Below, piece by piece: positions 25,215-32,816 of a DNA stretch of 51,812 nt. Position 1 is the first letter of the stretch. Every line of letters starts with the position of its first letter. The position numbers were made by a program, and so were the translations under genes. The notes beneath the pieces are model-generated. The model was not told the origin of the DNA. It searched no databases and saw only the letters and a program-made list of their open reading frames with translations. Source of the stretch: a virus; the IMG/VR virus record IMGVR_UViG_3300027847_002828, positions 1 through 51,812 of that record; one strand, 5' to 3'.

Positions 25215-26219
25215 ATGCTCTATGTGTCCCTTTTCTCCGGTGTTGGGGGGATTGATCTCGGGCTGGACCGTGCAGGAATGACCTGCGCCTACCAGGTTGA
25301 GATCGACCCCTACTGCCGGAAGGTTCTGGCCAAGCATTGGCCCGATGTGCCCAAGTGGGATGACATCAAAACCTTCCCTGGGACACATGCAATGAGTTTG
25401 CTTGGTAATGTGGACTTGGTGGCTGGAGGCTTTCCGTGCCAGCCTGTATCAAAAGCAGGAAAAATGAGAGGCGCTGCCGATGAAAGATTCCTATGGCCGG
25501 AAATGTACCGAGTTTGCAAGAAGCTCCGGCCCAGATACGTCCTGGTCGAAAACGTCACTGGGCTGCTCTCAGCTCCTGATAGGCTGGGAAGACGAGGAGG
25601 CCTGTTCGGAGGAATTCTGCGAGACCTGGCCTCGCTCGGGTATTGTGTCGAATGGCATTGCATACCGGCTTCCTCGATTAACGCGCTCCACAGGAGAGAC
25701 AGAGTCTGGATCGTGGCCTACGCCGAACACGATGGACCATCTGAAGCCTCGGGACGAGGAAACCATCGAGGAATACAACAACAGCAGGGACGGGCGGAAG
25801 AATCGGAAAGCCCTGAGCAATCTTCGACAGGCTGTGACCAGCCCGCACTATTCCAAGATGTTCCCGACACCTACCAGCAGGGACTGGAAGGATACCAGGG
25901 GGATGGCACAGACAGGAATCAATCCGGACGGGTCATCGAGGGATCGGCTGGACCAGTTACCCAGAGTCGTCTACGCAGGTTTGCCAACAGGGAAGGATCG
26001 GCCCAGTGGGGGCTTGAACCCGACGTGGGTAGAGTGGCTGATGGGGTTCCCGCTAGGATGGACCGACTTAGATCACTCGGAAACGCCGTAGTTCCACAGG
26101 TTGTCGAGTTTCTAGGACGATGCATAATGGACAGGGAAGATGTCAGAAAATCTCGGCCCAGTATACAACTGCCCAGAGTGCGGGGAGTTTCCCACTCTTG
26201 TAGAGACGACGATAGATGA
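25215..26219 (+). CDS. C5 cytosine DNA methyltransferase
   Basis: A 334-residue enzyme that moves a methyl group from S-adenosylmethionine to C5 of cytosine. Motif I is SLFSGVGGIDLGLDRAG (residues 5-21), catalytic Cys 75 lies in GGFPCQPVSKAG, motif VI is ENV (112-114), motif VIII is RRDRVWIVA, and motif X is SLGNAVVPQVVEFLG near 287-301. The target-recognition region is Gln/Gly-rich. It probably protects phage DNA from host restriction or changes expression. The last 80 bases overlap the Lar-like gene, and a second frame is nested inside. Confidence 0.9.
   Translation: MLYVSLFSGVGGIDLGLDRAGMTCAYQVEIDPYCRKVLAKHWPDVPKWDDIKTFPGTHAMSLLGNVDLVAGGFPCQPVSKAGKMRGAADERFLWPEMYRVCKKLRPRYVLVENVTGLLSAPDRLGRRGGLFGGILRDLASLGYCVEWHCIPASSINALHRRDRVWIVAYAEHDGPSEASGRGNHRGIQQQQGRAEESESPEQSSTGCDQPALFQDVPDTYQQGLEGYQGDGTDRNQSGRVIEGSAGPVTQSRLRRFANREGSAQWGLEPDVGRVADGVPARMDRLRSLGNAVVPQVVEFLGRCIMDREDVRKSRPSIQLPRVRGVSHSCRDDDR
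25480..26091 (+). CDS. Nested overlapping ORF (WPTP/WVEWLMGFP family) inside the methyltransferase
   Basis: A 203-residue frame, +1 relative to the methyltransferase and entirely inside it. It is not random translation: it holds ETWPRSGIVSNGIAYRLPRL, then SWPTPNTMDHLKPRD, then MFPTPTSRDWKD, and ends NPTWVEWLMGFPLGWTDLDH. I remember this pattern of repeated WPTP motifs and a WVEWLMGFP end from phage proteins annotated separately or as methylase-like. GAGAGG lies eight bases before ATG 25480. Both frames appear conserved at once, which implies dual coding. Function unknown. Confidence 0.7.
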   Translation: MKDSYGRKCTEFARSSGPDTSWSKTSLGCSQLLIGWEDEEACSEEFCETWPRSGIVSNGIAYRLPRLTRSTGETESGSWPTPNTMDHLKPRDEETIEEYNNSRDGRKNRKALSNLRQAVTSPHYSKMFPTPTSRDWKDTRGMAQTGINPDGSSRDRLDQLPRVVYAGLPTGKDRPSGGLNPTWVEWLMGFPLGWTDLDHSETP

Positions 26220-26337
26220 CTCTGGAGGCTCCATCGGAGCCGTCGCGTGTCGCGAATGCAGGCTTATCGCCACTGCATCAACCACACAAGACGCCATTCT
26301 CCTCTGGAATGGAATAGAAAAAGAGGATGATGACTGA
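26140..26337 (+). CDS. Lar-like restriction-alleviation zinc ribbon
   Basis: A 65-residue protein. YNCPECGEFPTLVETT, then AVACRECRLIATASTT and DAILLWNGIE, gives the CxxC...CxxC and terminal A-I-x-x-WN pattern of Lar-type proteins, which alleviate host type I restriction. It follows, and overlaps by 80 bases, a DNA methyltransferase, so the pair may form an anti-restriction unit. The family call is by motif; the function in this phage is inferred. Confidence 0.7.
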   Translation: MSENLGPVYNCPECGEFPTLVETTIDDSGGSIGAVACRECRLIATASTTQDAILLWNGIEKEDDD

Positions 26338-26968
26338 CCAGGGATTTGAAGACATTCACCAGTCGAAATACAGCCTCATTGACATGGGACTACCGTCCGA
26401 TCTCGTCATAGACTTCGGACCCAGCTTTCGACCACAGTATCTCAACCACGCTGCGAACAATGGGGCAAAACACGCTCTTGCCGTAGACGCAATCAGGAGA
26501 GAACTTGATGAAGGCATAGATTTCCACAGGGCTGACTTCAGCAGAGACGCCATCACACCCTGGATAGAAGCCTACAGGGACAGATACCCAGGAAAATGCC
26601 TCGGAATCATGTTTGACACACTGCTGCACCAGTATGCACCCATCCGCGTGCTCCAAAACCTCCTCAGCGTGCTGGACAGAGCCTGCATAGGGTGCCCTGT
26701 CATCAAGAAAGAGTCCCCAAACTGCACCTTTCTGCCGTCTGTGCCAGAACACGAGCAGGATGACCTGTTCCCAAGCTCCTGGATACCAGGAGAAAACAGG
26801 TTCGCTGATGAATCCAGGTACTCCTGGGCAAACTGGCTGTGGGGAATACCGCCCAATCTGCTCAAAACGTGGATACAACGCGAGAATTTCGACATCGTAG
26901 CCGAACAAACCGTCAAAAGACCCAACGCCTGGGACTGGTGGGGATGCTACGCCGTCAGAAAGCCGTGA
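26327..26968 (+). CDS. Putative SAM-dependent methyltransferase-like protein
   Basis: A 213-residue protein. LPSDLVIDFGPSFRPQY corresponds to the glycine-rich motif I (V-D-x-G) of class I methyltransferases. A following acidic residue sits at KHALAVDAIRRE, and LGIMFDTLLHQYAP, then IRVLQNLLSVLDRA, resembles motif IV. The glycine motif is degenerate (DFGPSF). A Trp-rich C-terminus (NAWDWWGCYAV) is unusual. It overlaps the Lar-like gene by 11 bases. ATG 26330 is an equally good start. Confidence 0.55.
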   Translation: MMTDQGFEDIHQSKYSLIDMGLPSDLVIDFGPSFRPQYLNHAANNGAKHALAVDAIRRELDEGIDFHRADFSRDAITPWIEAYRDRYPGKCLGIMFDTLLHQYAPIRVLQNLLSVLDRACIGCPVIKKESPNCTFLPSVPEHEQDDLFPSSWIPGENRFADESRYSWANWLWGIPPNLLKTWIQRENFDIVAEQTVKRPNAWDWWGCYAVRKP

Positions 26969-27638
26969 AATCCGGCTACATGGGATGCTTTTTGAGGTCC
27001 CACCCCCCCCTATATACTTAACTCCATATGCTTAAAAGCGGCTCGCCCTTTAAGTCTTTGGCCTTAAGTATATTAAGACGCAGTTCTTGTGCCCAAAATG
27101 CGGAAAATGGGCCTAAATACGGGGAAATAGCGGGGAAAACCCGGATTATTCCCCAGGTATAGAACAAATTTGTTCTATCTGCCCGTTTTTACGCCGAAAC
27201 AGGGGCAATTACGCCCCATTTGGGGGTATACCGGGGGTCTTTTAGGGGGTTTTAGAGCAAAAATTCCCCGAGATGTAGGTATAAGTATCAGCGAGCCGCT
27301 GGGGGCCTGCGGCCCTTCCGTCGTCGTAAGTCCTTTGATAGCCACAGGTTGGCTCCACGTCCCGCCACCGACGGACGCGATTCCTCTACCCGGTGCCTGA
27401 TTGGCAAAGTATCTACTATACCTAGTCAGTAGGAATCGACCCGTATCATTTTGCTGCATCATTTTGCAACACCAGGGGCAGAATGATACACCCATCGGAA
27501 TCCGTTGATATGACGTAAGTCGTTTCATACCAACGGTTTACGTTTTTTTGAGACGTTTGGCACGGGTTGTGCATCTTGTTTTCTCGTCGCCGTTCCGACT
27601 ACCGGACGGGTCATCCACTGACTAGGGAAGCAAGTACA
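26969..27638 (+). other. Repeat-rich non-coding region (possible origin or control region)
   Basis: No convincing gene lies here. Between 27017 and 27077 there are five CTTAA/TTAAG elements. A 20-bp perfect palindrome follows at 27159. Bases 27325-27340 and 27514-27529 are a 16-bp near-repeat (14/16). ATCATTTTGC is directly repeated at 27445 and 27458, and GTATCATT (27443) is inverted at 27482-27489. CGGTTTACGTTTTTT at 27534 matches 23392. Such density fits an origin or an early regulatory hub. Confidence 0.5.
27159..27178. promoter_or_regulatory. 20-bp perfect palindrome, operator-like
   Basis: ATAGAACAAATTTGTTCTAT reads the same on both strands. Its arms (AGAAC/GTTCT) and AT-rich centre are typical of a dimeric repressor site. 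It lies in the large non-coding region between two rightward gene blocks. Confidence 0.6.
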
Positions 27639-28163
27639 ATGGCACTCACAATCACAACCGAGAATGCTGCGGACCTGCTCATCGCTTCAACCATCAGCAA
27701 GGAACAATTCGAGGCGTTCTTTGCTGCCACATTGGCCGACAAGGTCAAGGTGGTCCGGCAGGATACCACCAACGTCAAGCATACTGACAAGGGCGGGTTG
27801 TGGATACGGACCCCTGACATGGTCTGTCCAGTCAAGCCCGAATCCTACGCCAAGAAATTGGCCGATGGCAAGGCGGCGAAGGCAACCTACAACGCAGCCG
27901 TCAACATGCTGGATGGCCAGTGGCAAGCCTTCTTCACCTGTGATGATCGGGCGGGTTTGGCCGAAGCTTGTCGAGAGCATGGGGCTGGTTGCTTGGCCAG
28001 CGTCCTAGATTTCATCGACGGGCTTGGCGACGATGCCACCGTCGATACGGCCAGAATTGAGGCCGTCAGCATGAGCCGGATCGACGCCCATGCCAAGGCC
28101 GTCAAGGCTGCTGAGAAGGACGATGAGACAGACGCCGAGTATGCTGCCCGATCTGGCAAGTGA
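27639..28163 (+). CDS. Hypothetical acidic protein
   Basis: A 174-residue protein, Ala- and Asp-rich, starting MALTITTENAADLLIAS. ATG 27639 is used; upstream in-frame sequence lacks protein character. AGGGA lies ten bases before it. The middle contains NAAVNMLDGQWQAFFTCDDR, and the C-terminus is charged (AKAVKAAEKDDETDAEYAAR). A strong terminator begins 22 bases after its stop, so this gene may be expressed at high level by itself. Family not recognised. Confidence 0.65.
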   Translation: MALTITTENAADLLIASTISKEQFEAFFAATLADKVKVVRQDTTNVKHTDKGGLWIRTPDMVCPVKPESYAKKLADGKAAKATYNAAVNMLDGQWQAFFTCDDRAGLAEACREHGAGCLASVLDFIDGLGDDATVDTARIEAVSMSRIDAHAKAVKAAEKDDETDAEYAARSGK

Positions 28164-28184
28164 GGCCGATACGGACCCGCTGCC

Positions 28185-28219
28185 AAGCCCCGCTGGACTA
28201 CGGTTCAGCGGGGCTTTCT
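28185..28219 (+). terminator. Rho-independent-type terminator
   Basis: AAGCCCCGCTG (28185-28195) pairs perfectly with CAGCGGGGCTT (28206-28216), an 11-bp GC-rich stem with a ten-base loop. TTTCTG follows. It lies directly after the 174-aa gene in the same direction. Confidence 0.75.
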
Positions 28220-28246
28220 GCGTTAACTCCGGAGCCTAGTCCGGGG

Positions 28247-28402
28247 CGGATCGAAAACGCCGAGGATCGTCTGTGCGGACTCGCAATCTTCGATCCGACA
28301 CATCCTACGCACAACCGATCCGGGTCGATTCTGAGCGATTCTGAGGACTCTGGAGCGTTATCGTGGCCAACGGGACCGACGAGATTTTGACCGATCCGAT
28401 CC
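28247..28402 (+). repeat. Cluster of CGATCC/GGATCG motifs (iteron-like)
   Basis: Within 156 bp, CGATCC or its complement occurs at 28248, 28264, 28291, 28316, 28392 and 28397, far above chance. CGGATCGAA at 28247-28255 pairs with TTCGATCCG at 28289-28297, and CGATTCTGAG is tandemly repeated at 28326 and 28336. The stretch 28220-28661 otherwise shows no supported gene. Confidence 0.6.
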
Positions 28403-28661
28403 AGATACCACCCACCCACTATGCCACAGTAGGTGCCAGGCACCCACGTTGTCTAGATACCGCCAGTAGCCTTGCCACTCCACTCAGTACGTTGGCCATG
28501 CCACTCCCTGGTACGTCAACAGACTGCCAGAACGACATCCTGTCAGGCCTGGCCTGGCGAGTGGCTAGCGAAGAGTGCCAGTGGCATCATAGTACAAATG
28601 GAAGCGACTCGTCATGTAGCACGGTCGCGTATGTTGTTGTTGTGTTAGCAGAGGAAAGATC

Positions 28662-28958
28662 ATGGCTATGGAATACACAGTTGCACAGTTGCAGAGTACG
28701 GAGGCTAGCAGCCTGGCGGACGATCTTGCATGGTTGCAAGGTAACCGGGTTACCCACTTTATCGAAGAGGATGGTGAGTTGGTATCCTGCCACGGTGAGT
28801 TTGTTGGTGATGAGCCTAGCCTTTGGCCAAGCGGTCTTGGTACGGAACAACACGTTGACCACCATGCCCAGTGGTACGTTGATGCTGTTGGTATCTCTCT
28901 TGTCAGCCGTACTGCTGGCAAGGTTTACATGCCTACCTTGGGTATCCCGATTGGCTAG
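28662..28958 (+). CDS. Small hypothetical protein
   Basis: A 98-residue protein starting MAMEYTVAQLQSTEASSLAD. GAGGAAAG lies four bases before ATG 28662, a strong site. It is rich in Val, Gly and His, with no signal or membrane segment (VTHFIEEDGELVSCHGEFVG). A longer frame on the same strand (28363-29115) reads as non-protein-like low complexity and was not accepted. Function unknown. Confidence 0.6.
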   Translation: MAMEYTVAQLQSTEASSLADDLAWLQGNRVTHFIEEDGELVSCHGEFVGDEPSLWPSGLGTEQHVDHHAQWYVDAVGISLVSRTAGKVYMPTLGIPIG

Positions 28959-29111
28959 CAGGATAGCCTGGGACGCTTGTTACCGACCCACCACCACCAT
29001 GGTCAGAAGCACACCTAGTGTTCCTGGCCATGGTAGGGAGGCGGGGATGTCTGGCTTGGGCTACTTGAGTATGCCGCCAGAGCAACCTAAGCCGCCAGAA
29101 AGAGAGCAACC

Positions 29112-29378
29112 ATGACTCAAATACTCTGGACTGCCGCCAATTTAGCAGCGATGGCACTGTTCGTATGGATGACCCTGAGACCCAAGCAGAAAGGAGAACT
29201 GGACTACACGATCACGGCTAGTCCTCCAGAGAGTGAGGCTGGTGGGTTCGATCTTGAGCCGCCAATGGCTAGTCGCTTGCACGGCAACCCAGGCTGCACA
29301 AAGGGCCATCTGCCTGCTGAGTACGCTGAGAAACTGGGTAAGAAATTACACATTGTCTACGGTTCACACAAAGACTAA
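29112..29378 (+). CDS. Small membrane-anchored protein with MoxR-like peptide
   Basis: An 88-residue protein. Residues about 4-21 (ILWTAANLAAMALFVWMT) form a membrane helix, followed by a basic stretch. Residues 45-56 read GFDLEPPMASRL, ten of twelve identical to residues 139-150 of the MoxR-like ATPase two genes downstream (GFELEPPMANRL), a region near its sensor and arginine-finger positions. It may compete for, or derive from, the ATPase partner site. The similarity is seen directly; its meaning is inferred. Confidence 0.55.
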   Translation: MTQILWTAANLAAMALFVWMTLRPKQKGELDYTITASPPESEAGGFDLEPPMASRLHGNPGCTKGHLPAEYAEKLGKKLHIVYGSHKD

Positions 29379-29395
29379 CGAGAAGGAAAGCAACG

Positions 29396-30262
29396 ATGAA
29401 TGAAGCACAACGCTACCCACTGACTGGTCAACAAGTCTTCTGGGACAACGCACCCACACCCCGTGAGGATCTTCGGAAGGTTCTCGATGCCCACAATCTG
29501 TCTGCTCTGCTGCCAGACGAGGTGACTAATGAGAAGGCTCTGAGACAGGCACTCTCTGGGTTCACCAGTGAGGTGCCAGCACCAAAGGGGCATGTCTGGC
29601 TGATCCGTGGACTGAAGAACCTCAAGCAGAATGGGTACGAGGTCAAGCTGGAGCGGAAGGACGAGACTGAGAACGACGCTAGTCAGGCGTTCCGTGTCAA
29701 GATCTTCAACCGCTTCGTCGTCATTGAGAATGACAATCAGTCGTTCTCTGCCATCCCCATGGTGCAGGTGGACAAGGAGCAGAGGATTCAGGAACTCTAC
29801 GATGAAGCCAAGGCTACCGTTCCTGGCTGTGACGTGGGAGCCATCCTGACAAGGATCTTGAAGACCTATCGTCCGATGGTCGTATCGTTACGTCCGATGG
29901 GCGGACTGTACTGGATCCCGGACGTACACAAGGTTGCGTTCGAGTCCTTCTGCGATGACCTGTTGGCTGCGTGTCCCGGTAACGTCGTCACTCCCATGAA
30001 CTGGGAGATGACTCCCAAGGGACTGAGCCGTGTCAAGGACTCCATGCTCAAGGAGATGCAGAAGGAATGCCAGTCACTGCTGGTTGATGTCCTCGATCCC
30101 ACCCTTGGACACGAGGCTATGGACAACAGGCTGAGACGGTGCATCGAACTTCAGGATGAAGTGACCCACTCTGACGAGATACTCGGTGAGTTCAGCGAGA
30201 CTCTCAATGCGATTCTTGCTTCAGCCAGACAAGCTGCCACACACGGACTGCTGAATTCCTAG
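29396..30262 (+). CDS. Hypothetical protein of the MoxR-VWA cassette
   Basis: A 288-residue soluble protein starting MNEAQRYPLTGQQVFWDNAP. It has predominantly helical, charged character and an internal segment GGLYWIPDVHKVAFESFCDD. Proteins of this type sit next to MoxR-like ATPase and VWA genes in other phages, I believe, but I cannot name the domain with certainty. It is followed after 40 bases by the ATPase, so a shared pathway is likely. Confidence 0.6.
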   Translation: MNEAQRYPLTGQQVFWDNAPTPREDLRKVLDAHNLSALLPDEVTNEKALRQALSGFTSEVPAPKGHVWLIRGLKNLKQNGYEVKLERKDETENDASQAFRVKIFNRFVVIENDNQSFSAIPMVQVDKEQRIQELYDEAKATVPGCDVGAILTRILKTYRPMVVSLRPMGGLYWIPDVHKVAFESFCDDLLAACPGNVVTPMNWEMTPKGLSRVKDSMLKEMQKECQSLLVDVLDPTLGHEAMDNRLRRCIELQDEVTHSDEILGEFSETLNAILASARQAATHGLLNS

Positions 30263-30302
30263 TAAGTCACCACAAGGACGCGGGCCACAAGGAGAGACTG
30301 AG

Positions 30303-31484
30303 ATGGTATCAATGGCTAATGCTACTGGCTGGGTTACAGCCCAAGTTGGCGAGACTCCCCTGTTCTCTGGGTCGCCTGGCTCAGTGAAGACTGAGGTTGC
30401 CAAGGCTTTCGTTCGCTGGGCTGGGAGGCAACCCTTCTGCCTCATTGGGTCGATCATCGACGCACCTGACGTAGGTGGCTACCCCGGCATCGTGGAGGTG
30501 GATGGTAAGAGGCATTGTGAGATGATGCCCCTTGACTGGGCGATGAAGACACATGATCAGCCCTCTGCCCTGATCATCGACGAGCTGACTACCAGCCCAC
30601 CACCTGTGCAGGCTGCCATGCTCCGCATCATCTGTGAGCGGAAGATTGGCAACTATGACCTGCCAGATGACCTGTGGATCATCTCCATGTGCAACCCTCC
30701 TGGCTGTGCAGCTAACGGGTTCGAGCTTGAGCCTCCGATGGCCAACAGGCTGGGTCACTACAAATGGAAGACTCCGTGGGACACGGTAATGGCTGGATGG
30801 AGAAACGGACTGAACTTCCCTGACGCTGATTACCCTGAGGTCCCTGACAACTGGATGGAGTACCAGCCAGCCATTGGGAATCTCTGTGCAGCCTTTCGTG
30901 AGCGGAAGCCTGAGTTGTTCGAGCCTGCTACCGACAGTGCTGGCAACATGAAGCTCTCTGACTCGGAGCAGGGTGGTGCATACGGGACTGCCCGTAGTTG
31001 GACTGCCCTACAGAAAGTCTGGGCTGGCCTTGAGTCAGTCGGTCTTGGTGACGAGGAGAAGTTTGAGGCTGGCGTAGCCTATGTCGGTGTCGATGCTGCT
31101 GCTGAGTTCGTCACCTACTGCAAGGAACTGGACCTGCCTGATCCTGAAGAGTGGCTGACTGCCTTCCATGACAACCCTTCTGCCGACTTCACTCCGCTAG
31201 ACAGGCCTGACCTGACGATTGCTTTCCTTGGCAGCTTGGAATACGCCGTCAAGAAAGACAACACCAAGGAACGGTGGGAAGCAGCGATGGCTCTTCTCAA
31301 CAGCCTTGTCACCAAGCAGGGACAGAAGGTGTTTGTCGTCGAGACTGGACAGGCACTCCACGGCAAGGACAGTGACGGTGTCAGCTATGCGAAGCACAAC
31401 TATACCCTGCCTGCAACACTCGGTGTGGAGCTTCAGTCCATGCTGCGTGCCAGGCTCAACGCCAGTGACAGAAGGAGTGCATGA
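30303..31484 (+). CDS. MoxR-type AAA+ ATPase
   Basis: A 393-residue ATPase. The P-loop is GSPGSVKT at residues 23-30, unusual because Val replaces the Gly before Lys. Walker B is ALIIDE (89-94), sensor 1 is near CNPP (130-133), and GFELEPPMANRL (139-150) precedes the arginine-finger region. MoxR ATPases act as chaperones with VWA-domain partners, and such a partner follows here with overlapping stop and start codons. GGAG lies nine bases before ATG 30303. The target is unknown. Confidence 0.85.
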   Translation: MVSMANATGWVTAQVGETPLFSGSPGSVKTEVAKAFVRWAGRQPFCLIGSIIDAPDVGGYPGIVEVDGKRHCEMMPLDWAMKTHDQPSALIIDELTTSPPPVQAAMLRIICERKIGNYDLPDDLWIISMCNPPGCAANGFELEPPMANRLGHYKWKTPWDTVMAGWRNGLNFPDADYPEVPDNWMEYQPAIGNLCAAFRERKPELFEPATDSAGNMKLSDSEQGGAYGTARSWTALQKVWAGLESVGLGDEEKFEAGVAYVGVDAAAEFVTYCKELDLPDPEEWLTAFHDNPSADFTPLDRPDLTIAFLGSLEYAVKKDNTKERWEAAMALLNSLVTKQGQKVFVVETGQALHGKDSDGVSYAKHNYTLPATLGVELQSMLRARLNASDRRSA

Positions 31485-32701
31485 TGGGTCAGAAGTTTGG
31501 AATCGACGAGAGTAGGTTCGTAGTTTATCAACAACTCCCTTATCTACAGAGGCACATCAATTCCCTTATCCCGGTAGAGTCACCGGGTCTGGGTACATGC
31601 GCCATGGACCAGCATGGTCGTCTATACTACGACCCTGACGTGTTCACTAATTGGACACTGAAAGAGTGCGGTGGGGTATGCCTCCACGAGCTACTCCATG
31701 ACGTGCTCAACCACTGTAGCAGGGCTAAGGACCTGTTTGGGGACCATCCCTCACAGGAACAGCTTGAGAAGTGGAACATTGCCTGCGACATCGTGATCAA
31801 CCCCATAGTCAGGGATGCTAACTTCAACCTGCCAGAAGGCTGCGTCTGGCCCTCTGACTACGGGTTCGACGAAGGCCTGACGGAGCTGGAATACTACCAA
31901 GCTCTGCCAGACAAGCCTGAGCGACCGGGACGTAAGACTCCTGGTGACGGTGACGGAGGTGATCCTAGCGACTCACCTGAAGGTGGCTCCTGCTCTGACG
32001 GGCAGGAAAGGGATTGGGAGCTTGGCCCACCCACCAAGGGTAACCCCGGCATGAACGGGGTGGACAAGAAGATTCTTCAGGCGCAGACAGCCAAGTCTGC
32101 TGAAGAACACTCGAAGACCAAGGGTTCGCTGCCGGGTGCTATCTCCCGTCTGTGCGACGATATCCTTCGCCCGACTGTTGACCCGAGGAAGCTGCTCCAA
32201 TCGGCTGTAAGGTATGCTGTTGCCTCTGTGAGGGGTCACCAGAACCTGAACTGGAAGCGTCCGTCACGACGACAGGTTGCCGGGTGCGGTATGCTGCCGT
32301 CTCGACAGGATCCTCTTCCCAAGGTTGCGATACTGGCTGACACGTCAGCTAGTATGAACAAGAAGGACCTAGAGATGGCACTCGGTGTCATCGACAAGGT
32401 TCTGACCGCACACCAGACCAGCATCACGGTCTACGCTGGTGATGCTTCACTGGGTGTGGCTCAGGACGTCTTCAACGTGAAGAAGGTTCAGTTTGATCAG
32501 GCTGGTGGAGGTACTGACATGGGTGGCCTGGCCACTGAGATTCAGGAACTCTCCGACCCTGATGTGATCATCATCTGTACCGATGGAGAGACTGACTGGC
32601 CGACTGAGAAGCTGAGGGCCAAGACGGTGGCTTGCGTCACCCGTGAGTCGAACTACTACCCAGTTCCTGACTGGATGACGAAGGTCCAGCTTGAAGTATG
32701 A
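31484..32701 (+). CDS. VWA-domain protein with N-terminal metallopeptidase-like motif
   Basis: A 405-residue protein. The N-terminal domain has HELLHDVLNH (residues 68-77), an HExxHxxxxH zinc-binding pattern. A Pro/Gly-rich linker follows. The C-terminal VWA domain has the MIDAS set: DTSAS (about 284), GGGTDM (about 342) and CTDGETDW (about 365). This is the usual partner of a MoxR ATPase. ATG 31484 (TGATG coupling, GGAG seven bases away) is preferred over ATG 31481. Whether the zinc motif is active is unknown. Confidence 0.8.
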   Translation: MGQKFGIDESRFVVYQQLPYLQRHINSLIPVESPGLGTCAMDQHGRLYYDPDVFTNWTLKECGGVCLHELLHDVLNHCSRAKDLFGDHPSQEQLEKWNIACDIVINPIVRDANFNLPEGCVWPSDYGFDEGLTELEYYQALPDKPERPGRKTPGDGDGGDPSDSPEGGSCSDGQERDWELGPPTKGNPGMNGVDKKILQAQTAKSAEEHSKTKGSLPGAISRLCDDILRPTVDPRKLLQSAVRYAVASVRGHQNLNWKRPSRRQVAGCGMLPSRQDPLPKVAILADTSASMNKKDLEMALGVIDKVLTAHQTSITVYAGDASLGVAQDVFNVKKVQFDQAGGGTDMGGLATEIQELSDPDVIIICTDGETDWPTEKLRAKTVACVTRESNYYPVPDWMTKVQLEV

Positions 32702-32816
32702 CCACAAGCTGCTGCCGATAGCAGGGTGGCGGCGGGCGGAGAGTTCCGCTTGCCGTCGCCACTGCTAAGGCACGCCGACACCGTACACCTACACCACTAA
32801 ACATAAGACGACAACC

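Noticed and set aside
27159-27178. Palindrome as a LexA (SOS) box
   Set aside because: The GAAC and GTTC arms are separated by six bases, unlike the four-base gap of Gram-positive LexA sites and the CTG-N10-CAG type.
27170-27400. 76-aa frame in the non-coding region
   Set aside because: Pro/Gly-rich translation, no ribosome-binding site, and it crosses palindromic and repeat elements.
28164-28661. tRNA or CRISPR array in the gap
   Set aside because: No cloverleaf with a TTC loop was found, and the repeated hexamers lack regular spacers.
28363-29115. 250-aa rightward frame spanning 28.4-29.1 kb
   Set aside because: It overlaps a shorter frame with a strong ribosome-binding site (28662-28958). 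Its translation is low-quality, with no domain, and its start lies in a repeat-rich gap.
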